Positions 26,611-35,282 of a stretch of 64,000 nucleotides of DNA are shown in pieces (the first letter of the stretch is position 1; each line of letters begins with the position of its first letter). Under the pieces are notes generated by a model, which worked only from the letters and a program-made list of their open reading frames with translations, was not told the origin of the DNA and did not search any database. The translations under genes and the position numbers were made by a program. Source of the DNA: Acetobacterium wieringae (GTDB taxonomy: Bacteria; Bacillota; Clostridia; Eubacteriales; Eubacteriaceae); assembly GCF_001766835.1 (NCBI RefSeq), contig NZ_LKEU01000039.1, forward strand, positions 62,001-126,000, given 5' to 3'.

Positions 26611-27488
26611 TTAGTTGCTGCTTTTTTTTACGGGAATCCAGATTTCACTTCTGTATTTAGGATTATGCAAATCTGTACTTTCGTTCCAGAGTATTTCCGG
26701 GCCGTTTACGGATTCATAACCTGATGACGGAAACCATTCAGAATATATTCTGCCCCAAATTTTTTGTAATGTTTCAGGAAATGGTCCAATTGATTCAAAT
26801 ACGGCCCAGGTATTCGACTCAACTTCCAGTTCATCAAAATCTCCGACATCACTGCTTGTGGTAGCAACACCAATATAGTGATCCAGTTCTCCCTTTTCGT
26901 CCATTCTTCCTTCGGAAAATTTGTCGATGCACTAATCATTCCAGTTGGTTCAATATTGGATAAGCTTTTTAATTGAACAATTACTTCCGAAGTTAGCAGT
27001 TCATACATTTTAGTAATCTCTGGATTAACCCCACTAAAAACCATCGGTACTCTCTTTTTGTACCCCACCAGTCTAAATGGTTCTTTTTCAACAATCCGAT
27101 AATTCATTTCACATCCTCCTTGAATTGATAATTGGAAGGTCATTCTGGGAAATGCTTTAATTTGGGCACTTTCGTTTCTTGCTTCAGACGGCAAAATACC
27201 ATGGACAGAATAAAAGGCTCTAGAAAATGAATCGGCTGATCCATACTCATATTTCATAGCAATATCGATGATTCTTAAATTTGAATCTTTTAATTCCAAC
27301 GCCGCCAAAGTCAGCCGTCTTCTTCGAATATACTCAGATAAGCTGATGCCAGATAAAAAAGAAAACATACGTTTAAAATGATACTCCGAACAGAGTGCAA
27401 TTTTTGACAATACTTTAAAATCAATCACCTCTGTCAAGTGACTTTCAATATAGGTCAAGGCATTATTCATACTGCTTAACGAATCCAT
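26611..27488 (-). pseudogene. AraC-family regulator with GyrI-like domain, broken by a frameshift
   Basis: The first frame (27488 downwards) encodes an AraC HTH (residues 1-105; [30 protein letters not shown]) and the start of a GyrI-like effector domain. Near 26909-26922 (plus-strand CCTTCGGAAAATTT) the match jumps by one base into a second frame, which completes the GyrI fold to 26611 ([20 protein letters not shown], ending VPVKKSSN-like). Restoring one base would give an ordinary AraC-GyrI regulator of about 290 residues, a family that senses drugs. A real mutation or a sequencing error. Confidence 0.8.
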
Positions 27489-27555
27489 TTGATCCCCCCT
27501 TCCAACAACATATTATCAAAAGATGACTTCATTCATCCGACAATTTGTGCACCGT

Positions 27556-27990
27556 TTAGTCGTTTCTTGTGATATATTCTTTGATTGTATTAAACAGGGA
27601 ACTATCAAAAAGAGCATATGCCTTTGATTTGCTCTTCCCATCAATCGTTTCATCGCTATAGCTAAACCATTCAATAAAACGATTTGCCTGTTTGCTCGGA
27701 AAATTTTTCGCAAGTTCGATGATACCGTCATAATCAAATGTATCCGTTCGATATTTTTTCCCGTCAGCCGCTGTCAGTTTTAGTTGGTTAGCAGCACTAA
27801 CCAACTCGTTGTTTTCTTTTTTAAGTTTCGTCTTTAAATATTTCCAATAATTTCTGTTTTTTGTGTAGTCGTCCTCGCCACACAAAACACCGATGATATC
27901 CAGAACAGAAAACCACCACTTGGCTTTTTGATCGTCCCAAACAGCCTGCACTTCCTTATCATCAAAAAAACGAATGGAGATTTTGCTCAT
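27556..27990 (-). pseudogene. Truncated copy of the N-terminal-domain/Fic gene
   Basis: 144 residues from the ATG at 27990. It is nearly identical to residues 1-138 of the intact gene at 34383-35282 (SIRFFDDKEV, KWWFSVLDII, FPSKQANRFIEWFSYSDETIDG). After SSLFNTI the sequences part, and this copy stops at KEYITRND. The whole Fic catalytic domain is missing. It may still make a free N-terminal domain; I regard it as a decayed duplicate. Confidence 0.8.
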
Positions 27991-28335
27991 TTCAATCACC
28001 CCCTATCAGTTTATTGGCTACCTTTAATCATTTTCGACAAATCTTGCTACGCTCTCACCGCACTACTTACAGCGACCTTGCAGAACCAAACCGAATTGAT
28101 CATTTTGAATACCATAGTCGACAATTGTCGTCACCCCACATTTTGAGCAAAACACATTTTGTAAGAGCCTTTGCTGCATCTCCACGGGAAAATTTTGCCC
28201 ATTTTCTCAGCTCATCCATATCTGATGATTTACATTGATCTACTAAATTCATGTAGCACTTGCCTTTCTGATCTCGAAATTCTTTAAAAGGCCTTGTTAA
28301 CAAAACATCTAAATCAACCACTCAACAAGTCCTAA
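27579..28335. repeat. Direct repeat, left copy (pairs with 34871-35628)
   Basis: About 757 bp matching the right copy at high identity by eye, same orientation, 7.3 kb apart. It carries the N-terminal domain of the Fic gene and the zinc-ribbon gene. It starts at CTTTGATTGTAT and ends around CTCAACAAG. This copy has lost the Fic part and has an extra base in the zinc-ribbon gene. Confidence 0.8.
28024..28252 (-). pseudogene. Frameshifted copy of the zinc-ribbon gene
   Basis: Homologue of the intact 75-codon gene at 35316-35543. It starts MNLVDQCKSSDM. Near plus position 28190 this copy reads ACGGGAAAATTTTGCCC where the intact one reads ACGGGTATTTTTGCCC, one base more. The frame leaves the zinc-ribbon part (CSKCG), which survives downstream in another frame. 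Confidence 0.75.
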
Positions 28336-28342
28336 AAACAAA

Positions 28343-28401
28343 TTGTGAAAAAAATAGGCGCAGGCCACCACGGGAGAAATCTTATGGTGGCTTTTCTTAT
28401 G
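28343..28401 (+). repeat. 59-bp direct repeat, copy 1, containing a hairpin
   Basis: It starts TTGTGAAAAAAATAGGCGCA and contains the stem CCACCA/TGGTGG followed by CTTTTCTT. A near-identical copy lies at 29288-29346. The hairpin plus T-rich tail would work as a terminator. Confidence 0.7.
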
Positions 28402-28471
28402 CAGAAAAATATGAACGAGCTCAAGCTTAAAATAAACCTTAATGTTCAGCATAAGTTCGTATATGATGCGT

Positions 28472-28508
28472 ACATTGAATTGACAATGTGATCATTTCGA
28501 ACTATAAT
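28472..28508 (+). promoter_or_regulatory. Promoter and operator of the DinJ/YafQ operon
   Basis: TTGACA (28480-28485), 17-nt spacer, TATAAT (28503-28508): full consensus. An inverted repeat ACATTG-6 nt-CAATGT (28472-28489) covers the -35, the expected place for antitoxin autorepression. Confidence 0.75.
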
Positions 28509-28533
28509 GATGGTAGATAAGGAGGTGCTTATA

Positions 28534-28809
28534 ATGGCTACTAGTACAAATTTGAATATTCGTACCGATAAAGATATCAAAGAAGCTGCAGAGAAAATTT
28601 TTGGAGAGCTTGGTCTTAACATGACAACAGCAATCAATATTTTTCTCAGACAAGCAATCCGGGAAAATGGGATACCTTTTGAAATGAAATTGTCTGTTCC
28701 GAATCAGGAAACAGTTGCTGCCATTACCGAAGGTCGAAAACTGGCCAAAGATAGTAGTGTCAAAGGTTATTCCAATATGGATGATTTGCGAGCTGCACTG
28801 GAAGAATGA
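28534..28809 (+). CDS. RelB/DinJ-family antitoxin
   Basis: 91 residues; ATG at 28534 with AAGGAGGTG upstream. N-terminal ribbon-helix-helix (NLNIRTDKDIKEAAEKIF, LNMTTAINIFLRQAI), typical of RelB/DinJ DNA binding. The C-terminal half would wrap the toxin. The stop overlaps the toxin ATG as ATGA. It should repress its own promoter together with the toxin. Confidence 0.92.
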   Translation: MATSTNLNIRTDKDIKEAAEKIFGELGLNMTTAINIFLRQAIRENGIPFEMKLSVPNQETVAAITEGRKLAKDSSVKGYSNMDDLRAALEE

Positions 28810-29081
28810 AATACGAAGTTAAATTCACAAATCAGTTTAAAAAAGATCTTAAGCTTGCCAAAAAACAAGGCAGAGATATTGACCGACTTTATGCTGTTAT
28901 TGAAAAACTTGCCGATGATGAACCTCTGGAACAAAAATATCGTGATCATGATTTAAGTGGTAATTATAAAGGATGCCGTGAATGTCATGTCGAACCCGAT
29001 TGGCTTTTGGTCTATGAGGTGATGGACGATGTTCTGGTATTAATGCTTTATCGTATCGGAAGTCACTCAACGTTGTTCTGA
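28806..29081 (+). CDS. YafQ-family mRNA interferase toxin
   Basis: 91 residues. It has the YafQ/RelE catalytic set: His in YRDHDLSG, ECHVEPDW (His, Asp, Trp), and RIGSHSTLF with the late His. All catalytic positions look intact, so the toxin is probably active: ribosome-dependent mRNA cleavage. Translationally coupled to the antitoxin. Confidence 0.92.
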   Translation: MKYEVKFTNQFKKDLKLAKKQGRDIDRLYAVIEKLADDEPLEQKYRDHDLSGNYKGCRECHVEPDWLLVYEVMDDVLVLMLYRIGSHSTLF

Positions 29082-29287
29082 GTTTATTACTCATAAAAAT
29101 CTCTTTAAAAATAAAAAGCCCACCGAGTGTGCGTGTCAATGACAGAGGCCCGTGGGATTTGTTAGCGTTATATTACCGCTTTCTTGTGAGGTTGTCAATG
29201 CTTTTCAACGACCTTTAAAAAATCACATTTGAAGCAAGTGGAGAGTAAATGAGAGTTGATGTTAATACCCAATGTGTTACAATAGTA

Positions 29288-29346
29288 TTGTGAAAAAAGT
29301 AGGCGCAGGCCACCACTGGAGAAATCTGATGGTGGCTTTTCTTATG
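29288..29346 (+). repeat. 59-bp direct repeat, copy 2, before the HNH gene
   Basis: Near-identical to 28343-28401 (TTGTGAAAAAAGTAGGCGCA, CCACCA...TGGTGG, CTTTTCTTATG). It lies 20 nt before the phage HNH gene. The two copies bracket the DinJ/YafQ pair. Confidence 0.7.
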
Positions 29347-29366
29347 CCCTGAAGGAGGCGAACACC

Positions 29367-29720
29367 ATGCCTAGAAAGCCTAAACGCCCTTGCAGCTATC
29401 CTAGTTGTAAAGAATTAACCGCTGGCCGGTTCTGCGAGGAGCATCAGAAATTATCGGAGCAACACTACAATAAGTATCAGCGCGATCCTGAGACCCGGAA
29501 ACGCTATGGCTGGGCATGGAAGCGTATCCGCGATTGTTACATCAAAGCCCACCCACTTTGTATGTTATGCCAAAAGAATGGCAAACTAACCCCAGCCCAT
29601 GAAATTCATCACATCACTCCCCTATCCAAAGGCGGCAACCATGATGAAGAAAACCTGATGGCGTTGTGCAGCAGCTGTCACTCCACTATCACGGCTCAGG
29701 AAGGTGGCCGGTGGAAGTGA
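29367..29720 (+). CDS. Phage-type HNH endonuclease
   Basis: 117 residues. N-terminal zinc pair CSYPSC...RFCEEH, then LCMLCQ, the HNH core EIHHITPLSKGGNHDEENLMALC and CSSCH. This size and layout are those of HNH genes next to terminase genes in siphoviruses. No terminase is present here, so it is a stranded phage gene. AAGGAGG lies upstream of the ATG. Confidence 0.9.
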   Translation: MPRKPKRPCSYPSCKELTAGRFCEEHQKLSEQHYNKYQRDPETRKRYGWAWKRIRDCYIKAHPLCMLCQKNGKLTPAHEIHHITPLSKGGNHDEENLMALCSSCHSTITAQEGGRWK

Positions 29721-29724
29721 AAGA

Positions 29725-30039
29725 CTACAAAATACGAAGCCAATCACGACGAGCATAAAGGATTCGTTCAACGTTGATAACTTTGGATTGTTCATCGATG
29801 GTAAAGAAAGCGACATAGTTCTTAACCAAAAGTTTCCGGTACCCCATTGAAGCCAGCCGGTCATCACGAACAGCCGGACATTTCTGTGGCATTTCGGTTA
29901 AACCAAGTAGTGCTTCTTCAATCGTATCCATCATATTTATGGCCGTCATTGGTGATGACAATTGTGACGAGATGTACAGGACAATGTCTCGTAGGTCGTT
30001 TTCGGCTGGCTCTGAGATCTCAATGCTATACGTTGCCAT
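29725..30039 (-). CDS. RelE/ParE-family toxin
   Basis: 104 residues of RelE/ParE fold (EISEPAENDLRDIVLYI, YRKLLVKNYVAFFTIDE, VERILYARRDW). The basic C-terminus is typical of active toxins. It overlaps the antitoxin gene by 14 nt. Gyrase poison or ribosome-dependent nuclease cannot be told apart from sequence. Confidence 0.9.
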   Translation of the reverse strand: MATYSIEISEPAENDLRDIVLYISSQLSSPMTAINMMDTIEEALLGLTEMPQKCPAVRDDRLASMGYRKLLVKNYVAFFTIDEQSKVINVERILYARRDWLRIL

Positions 30040-30298
30040 CGGTTATCTCTTGTCGCAGGTCCTTTATGACATCAGTCAGTGGACGTTTTTTTCCGGCTTT
30101 AATGGCAGCTCGACCCTCATCAAGGGCACGATAAAGTTCAACCTTGCCGTTTAACATTTCGTATGCCTCGATGCTCATGACAGCCAAGTCTCCCTGACCA
30201 TTCTTAGTGATGAAGATGGGTTCCTCGTGTTCGTGACAGAATTTAGAGATTTCGTTGTAATTATTTCTTAGATCCGTACTGGATTTGATATTAGGCAT
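30026..30298 (-). CDS. Phd/YefM-family antitoxin
   Basis: 90 residues. Phd/YefM DNA-binding N-terminus (SSTDLRNNYNEISKFCHE, EPIFITKNGQGDLAVMSIEAYE), followed by a flexible toxin-binding tail. RBS AAAGGGGG before the ATG. It almost certainly binds the 18-9-18 palindrome directly upstream. Confidence 0.92.
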   Translation of the reverse strand: MPNIKSSTDLRNNYNEISKFCHEHEEPIFITKNGQGDLAVMSIEAYEMLNGKVELYRALDEGRAAIKAGKKRPLTDVIKDLRQEITDGNV

Positions 30299-30312
30299 TT
30301 GATTGTCCCCCT

Positions 30313-30357
30313 TTGTTAATCTAAAGATATTATACCAGAATATCTTTAGATTAACAA
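30313..30357 (-). promoter_or_regulatory. Operator-promoter of the Phd/ParE operon
   Basis: Perfect inverted repeat with 18-bp arms (TTGTTAATCTAAAGATAT) and a 9-nt centre. Within it, on the minus strand: TTGTTA (30357-30352), 17 nt, TATAAT (30333-30328). Repressor binding would cover the whole promoter. Confidence 0.8.
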
Positions 30358-30983
30358 TGCAAGAACCTCAAGCCTGGCGATGCGGAATATGAGAAGCTCA
30401 AGCGGTCCATTAAGGAATTCGGCTACGTCGAACCTGTTATCTGGAACCAGCGCACCGGCAACGTCGTCGGTGGTCATCAGCGCTTTAAGGTACTGACCCA
30501 GCTGAGCGAAAAAGAAGTGGATTGCGTTATAGTGGATATTAATGAAGAAAAAGAGAAACATTGAATATTGCTCTAAATAAGGTCTCCGGAGATTGGGGTG
30601 TGCCGCTGTTAACGGATCTGCTAAAGGATCTTGATGATAGCGGCTTTGATCTGGCTGAAATCAATGAACTTTTTGGCGAACCCGATGCCCAAGAGGATGA
30701 CTTTGATCCAGAGCAGGCTTTGGATGAGATCACTACCCCGATGACCCAAACCGGTGATGTTTGGTTATTGGGAAAGCACCGGTTAATCTGTGGCGATTCC
30801 ACAGTCAAAGCAGATATGGACACCCTGATGGATGGCCGACTGGCTGATCTTGTTCTAACGGACCCCCCTTATAATGTCGACTACCAGGGCGGCACCAAAG
30901 AAAAACTCAAGATTCAAAATGATAAGCTTGATGATGTAGCCTTCCTGGAGTTTTTAACGGCCGCCTGTATATTCCGACCGTGA
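30358..30983 (+). pseudogene. Remnant of a phage ParB-domain DNA methyltransferase
   Basis: The frame from 30360 gives a ParB-like N-terminal domain without its start (NLKPGDAEYEKLKRSIKEFG, VVGGHQRFKVL). It stops at 30564 because one A seems lost in GAGAAACATTG; the next frame continues the protein (NIALNKVSGDWGVPLL) to the methyltransferase motif LTDPPYNVDY. It breaks at FLTAA where IS21 sequence begins. Both ends are missing, and the 5' end abuts the toxin-antitoxin operator. Confidence 0.8.
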
Positions 30984-31125
30984 AATCCCATCTGCACGGT
31001 CAAACCGTCCCAGCGTCACGATTGAACTGACCCACCTTAACGAAAGGTGAGCCATTCATATAAATTGATCCTATAATGAAGTTGGCACACAAATGTGTGA
31101 CTATCATTACAGGAGGTCGATAATC

Positions 31126-31680
31126 ATGATGAATTATCGAGAAATTTTGAGACTGAACAGTCTCAATTACACCCAGCGACAGATTGCTGCAAGCGTGCAT
31201 AGCTCGTGAAATACGATCCGGGAAGTGCTTGAAACCGCAACCAAATCGGGCATCGAATGGCCCCTGGACGAAACGACAACCAATGAAGTACTGATGGCCA
31301 TCTTCTATCCCGATCGGCTGACAGCAAATAATCACCGAAAGGAGGCTGATTACAGCGCCATCCACAAAGAACTGGCCAAGCCGGGAGTGAATCTTTCTTT
31401 GCTCTGGAGCGAATACTGTGAAACCTGTTACACCAATGGCGATACCCCCTATATGTACTCCCAGTTCTGTGACAAGTACCGCCATTGGGCCAGAGTGACA
31501 AAGGCAACCATGCGGATCCGGCATAAGCCGGGTGATGTGATGCAGGTTGACTGGGCCGGTAATACCATTCCGATTCAGGATCCCTTTACCGGGGATACCA
31601 CCGAAGCCTATCTGTTTGTTGCGGTGCTTCCCTGCAGTTGCTATGAATGTAAGCAAAAGCGTCACCGTACTTCCAGCTAG
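31126..31680 (+). pseudogene. IS21-family istA transposase fragment
   Basis: It starts at ATG 31126 after AGGAGG: MMNYREILRLNSLNYTQRQIAAS, the IstA HTH. An in-frame TGA (31207-31209) interrupts it. The frame then runs on with the IstA core ([15 protein letters not shown]) until about 31640, where serine-recombinase sequence takes over. The catalytic domain is incomplete and istB is absent. The left end of the element probably lies near 30985-31030. Confidence 0.8.
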
Positions 31681-33217
31681 AAAGCAAACCAGAGCCAAAA
31701 ATGAAGATGAGGAAAATGCGAGGTTACGGGTAGCAGCCTATTGCCGGGTTTCCACTGACAGTGATGAGCAAGCCACCAGCTATGAAGCGCAAATCGAACA
31801 CTACACGTCCTACATTAATAACCATCCGGACTGGGCACTGGCGGGTATTTATGCGGACGACGGTATATCTGGTACCAATACCAAAAAGCGTGAAGAATTC
31901 AACCGTATGATTGATGCGTGTATGGCTGGTGATGTTGATATGGTCATCACCAAGTCCATCAGTCGGTTTGCCCGAAACACGCTGGATTGCCTGAAATATA
32001 TCCGTCAACTAAAGGAAAAGAACATCGCGGTATTCTTCGAAAAAGAGAATATCAACTCCACGGATTCCAAAGGTGAAGTCATGCTCACGATCATGGCTTC
32101 ACTCGCCCAGCAGGAAAGCCAATCCTTAAGCCAAAACGTGAAGATGGGCCTACAATACCGCTACCAGCAAGGGGAAATCCAGGTCAACTGCAAATGGTTC
32201 CTAGGTTATACCAAAGACGAGAATAAAAAGCTGGTTATTGTTCCTGAGGAAGCGGAGGTTGTCAAACGCATCTACCGGGAATATCTTGAAGGTGCCAGTT
32301 TGTTAAAAATTGCCCGCGGTTTAGAGGCAGACGGCATCAAAAATGGCGCCGGGAGAGAAAAATGGTACACCAGCAACATCAACCAGATTTTGCGAAATGA
32401 AAAATACATCGGCGACGCCCTCCTACAAAAAACTTATACCACGGACTTTCTCACAAAGACGCGAGTTAAGAATCATGGCATCGTTCCGCAGTATTATGTC
32501 GAAAATAACCATGAGGCCATCATCCCCAGGGGAATTTACATGCAGGTGCAGGAGGAACTGATCCAACGCCGCACCGTCCACACCAGTCCGAATGGGAAAA
32601 ACCGAACCTTTAGCTGTACGCACTGTTTTTCAAACATGATCATTTGTGGCAATTGCGGTGAAGTTTTTCGCAGGGTCCATTGGAACAACCGCGGCAAAAA
32701 GTCCGTCGTTTGGCGCTACGTCAGTCGCTTGGAAAACACCGGGCTATTCTGCGATGCCCGTACGGTTCCGGAAAGCCAAATCGAGTTGATTCTAGTCAAC
32801 GCTATCAATCAGACGCTTGGCAAAAAAAACACCTTTCTTGCCACCCTACAGGGAAACATCAAAACCGTCCTCAGCCGTGAAAATAATCAACCCCTGATTG
32901 ATATTGAATTGCGACTTCAGGAACTACAACAGGAGCTTTTGAGACTCGCCAGCTCTAAGGCCGACTATGAAGAAGTTGGTGCTGAAATTCACCGTTTGCA
33001 TGATGAAAAACAAAAGCATCAACTAGAAGGTGCCGGACGGGATGACATTAAGAAACGAATTTCCGATATGAGTACATTTTTGATGGAGCAGTCAACCGCC
33101 CTGACCGAATATGACGAGGCGCTTGTCCGGCGACTGATTGAAAAAGTCACAGTCTACGAGGATAAATTCACTGTGGAATTCAAATCCGGTGTGACGGTAG
33201 ATATTGAAGTAAATTAA
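31643..33217 (+). CDS. Large serine recombinase
   Basis: 524 residues from the ATG at 31643; the open frame begins upstream inside istA, which is not homologous. Resolvase domain: [14 protein letters not shown] with catalytic Ser, and [11 protein letters not shown]. Recombinase domain about 195-310; zinc ribbon ([15 protein letters not shown]), then a long coiled coil near the C-terminus. All parts of an integrase or transposon recombinase (phiC31/TndX type) are present, so it may be functional. It has replaced the 3' end of istA. No RBS of note. A terminator follows. Confidence 0.9.
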   Translation: MNVSKSVTVLPARKQTRAKNEDEENARLRVAAYCRVSTDSDEQATSYEAQIEHYTSYINNHPDWALAGIYADDGISGTNTKKREEFNRMIDACMAGDVDMVITKSISRFARNTLDCLKYIRQLKEKNIAVFFEKENINSTDSKGEVMLTIMASLAQQESQSLSQNVKMGLQYRYQQGEIQVNCKWFLGYTKDENKKLVIVPEEAEVVKRIYREYLEGASLLKIARGLEADGIKNGAGREKWYTSNINQILRNEKYIGDALLQKTYTTDFLTKTRVKNHGIVPQYYVENNHEAIIPRGIYMQVQEELIQRRTVHTSPNGKNRTFSCTHCFSNMIICGNCGEVFRRVHWNNRGKKSVVWRYVSRLENTGLFCDARTVPESQIELILVNAINQTLGKKNTFLATLQGNIKTVLSRENNQPLIDIELRLQELQQELLRLASSKADYEEVGAEIHRLHDEKQKHQLEGAGRDDIKKRISDMSTFLMEQSTALTEYDEALVRRLIEKVTVYEDKFTVEFKSGVTVDIEVN

Positions 33218-33224
33218 AATAATT

Positions 33225-33266
33225 AAGGCACTCTACGAAAAAATGGTCGTAGGGTGCCTTGTTTTC
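33225..33266 (+). terminator. Terminator of the serine recombinase gene
   Basis: AAGGCACTCTACGA/TCGTAGGGTGCCTT stem with one mismatch, followed by GTTTTC. Confidence 0.7.
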
Positions 33267-33322
33267 GTGGTTATGTCTATAGGTAAAGTAGAATTAAGAT
33301 TCATTTCAGTTTCTTACTGTCA

Positions 33323-34279
33323 TTATTCCAGACGCTCAAAAATACGATAGCATAAGTAGGTCAAATAAGGAGACGGTATTTTTTTTTGCCCAAAATCCCA
33401 ATCTTTCAATTTCATATACACCGATTCAGGCGTAAAATATTTATCTTTATCCTGTTTGTTTCTTATCAGGGTTATCATTTCCTTGAATCGCGGATCTTGA
33501 TGCACGAATTTGTATTTACTAAGAACTCCTGCCATGCTGACAATGTCATACCAGCACGATGGCGCTTTCAACTTACGGAAGTCCGTCCCCATATAGAACA
33601 CATACGGATGCAGATCAAGGCTGTTTTCCCAGAGACTTAGTAGCGCATTAACGCAGCAATGAGCGACCTGGGAATCCTGATACTCTGGTATGTATGATAA
33701 TAAATCGGCCATTATCATCGTTGCATATGGGCAGCAATCGGCCTTTTTCCCGGGACCACGGAATTTACCGAGTTCTAAAGAAGCGGCGCAAGGGAAGCCA
33801 TTATCACGGCACAACGAAACCAAATAGTCAACGCCAGGCTTAATATGTTCATGATAATCCATGCCTGCTTTTATCAGCGCAAGCAAAAGCAGCGGGGCAT
33901 CGCACAGGCACCAGCTAAAAACATCCACACCCGCTCCGCCAAAATGCTTCGGTACGTTGGTCAGAGACTGATAAATGCCGTGCTCATCCTGATGCTTAAG
34001 AATTTCATCAACTGCCGTTTTTATTTCAGGTACTTCCATATCGAATCCGAGATCTAGAAGAAACATGAGCTTGTGTATCGGCAAATCAGGATTTTTATGA
34101 TTTGTCACCAGACTCGCGTGAAAATTCGCAACACTAGAAAGGTGTTTTTGAATACGATCATCCACTAATGCTACATTTCTGATTTCTACAAGACTGTCCT
34201 TTGGTTCATGGAACAAGTGAAGTAGAATCGCGTATTTCAGCCAATTGTTGCTGTGATCCAATAGCTTTTTATAATCCAT
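33323..34279 (-). CDS. Alpha-toroid (prenyltransferase/squalene-cyclase-like) hypothetical protein
   Basis: 318 residues, soluble. The run of helices with repeated short motifs (VDYLVSLCRDNGFPC, VDEILKHQDEHGIY, CWYDIVSMAGVLSKY) resembles the alpha/alpha-barrel proteins related to terpene cyclases and prenyltransferases. The cyclase DxDD motif and QW repeats are not seen. Cysteines are numerous (WCLCDAP, DCCPYA, HCCVNAL). GGGGTGATGAG before the ATG. It lies between the recombinase and the Fic gene and may be island cargo. Function unknown. Confidence 0.7.
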   Translation of the reverse strand: MDYKKLLDHSNNWLKYAILLHLFHEPKDSLVEIRNVALVDDRIQKHLSSVANFHASLVTNHKNPDLPIHKLMFLLDLGFDMEVPEIKTAVDEILKHQDEHGIYQSLTNVPKHFGGAGVDVFSWCLCDAPLLLLALIKAGMDYHEHIKPGVDYLVSLCRDNGFPCAASLELGKFRGPGKKADCCPYATMIMADLLSYIPEYQDSQVAHCCVNALLSLWENSLDLHPYVFYMGTDFRKLKAPSCWYDIVSMAGVLSKYKFVHQDPRFKEMITLIRNKQDKDKYFTPESVYMKLKDWDFGQKKIPSPYLTYLCYRIFERLE

Positions 34280-34382
34280 TCGCTCATCACCCCTTTTTAA
34301 TAAAATTGAATTAATAAACCTCTATTAAATAGTACGAATCGTGCTTGCCATCGTCCAAGCATCCGACGTTTCCAATGTACTT

Positions 34383-35282
34383 TTATTCACCTTCACCTTC
34401 AGTGATTTCATTTTCCTGCTCATAATAGTAGGAATAATCGACACCCTTCATAAACATTTCACGGTCGTTTATCTTATCTGTCAAGGAAAACTGCAAAAGT
34501 GCTTTTATTTGCGTTGGATTTGACACACTCTTTTCCATAGAAGTAAGATAGTCTTTTTTATTAATTTTGCTCCAGTCCACGCACAATTTCAGGTTCTTTT
34601 TCAGAATCAGGTCAAGCCATATGCGCATACTTCTGCCATTTCCCTCCATAAAGGGGTGAGCAACATTTATTTCTACGTACTTATCGACAATTTCTTCAAA
34701 AGAATTTTCTGGCATTTTTTCAATTTTATTCAGCGTTTCAGGCAAAAAACGCACCATCGCAAATTGAAAACCACCCTTGGCAATATTAAGCGTCCTGATT
34801 TGCCCGGCAAAGTCATATAGCCCTCCGAACAAATAACCATGAATCTGCTGCAAACCTTTGACCGTACCGACTTCGATTGTATCAAACAAGGAACTGTCGA
34901 AAAGAGCATATGCCTTTGATTTGCTCTTCCCATCAATCGTTTCATCGCTATAACTAAACCATTCAATAAAACGATTTGCTTGTTTGCTTGGAAAATTTTT
35001 CGCAAGTTCGATGATACCGTCATGATCAAATGTATCGGTTCGATATTTTTTCCCGTCAGCAGCAATCAATTTCAGTTGGTTAGCGGCACTAACCAACTCG
35101 TTGTTTTCTTTTTTAAGTTTCGTCTTTAAATATTTCCAATAATTTCTGTTTTTTGTGTAGTCGTCCTCACCACGCAAAACACTGATGATATCCAGCACAG
35201 AAAACCACCACTTGGCTTTTTCATCGTCCCAGACAGCCCGCACTTCTTTATCATCAAAAAAACGAATGGAGATTTTGCTCAT
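34383..35282 (-). CDS. Fic-domain AMPylase-like toxin with BRO/RhuM-like N-terminal domain
   Basis: 299 residues from the ATG at 35282, with GGGGG 8 nt upstream. Residues 1-140: a domain of the BRO-N/DinD type found in phage-related proteins (SIRFFDDKEV, KWWFSVLDII). Residues about 150-295: Fic, with HPFMEGNGRS catalytic loop. It aligns over its whole length with class III Fic proteins such as Neisseria NmFic (GLQQIHGYLFGGLYDFAGQIR). The late SYYYE matches the self-inhibitory SxxxE helix. So it should AMPylate a target unless inhibited. The left repeat copy lacks Fic. It is followed by the zinc-ribbon gene upstream on the same strand. Confidence 0.85.
   Translation of the reverse strand: MSKISIRFFDDKEVRAVWDDEKAKWWFSVLDIISVLRGEDDYTKNRNYWKYLKTKLKKENNELVSAANQLKLIAADGKKYRTDTFDHDGIIELAKNFPSKQANRFIEWFSYSDETIDGKSKSKAYALFDSSLFDTIEVGTVKGLQQIHGYLFGGLYDFAGQIRTLNIAKGGFQFAMVRFLPETLNKIEKMPENSFEEIVDKYVEINVAHPFMEGNGRSMRIWLDLILKKNLKLCVDWSKINKKDYLTSMEKSVSNPTQIKALLQFSLTDKINDREMFMKGVDYSYYYEQENEITEGEGE

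Noticed and set aside
28343..29346. CRISPR array
   Set aside because: Only two repeats, 945 nt apart, with genes between them; no short regular spacers anywhere in the window.
31000..31698. 232-codon minus-strand frame
   Set aside because: It lies opposite the istA fragment and the recombinase start; its product matches nothing and the plus strand explains the sequence.
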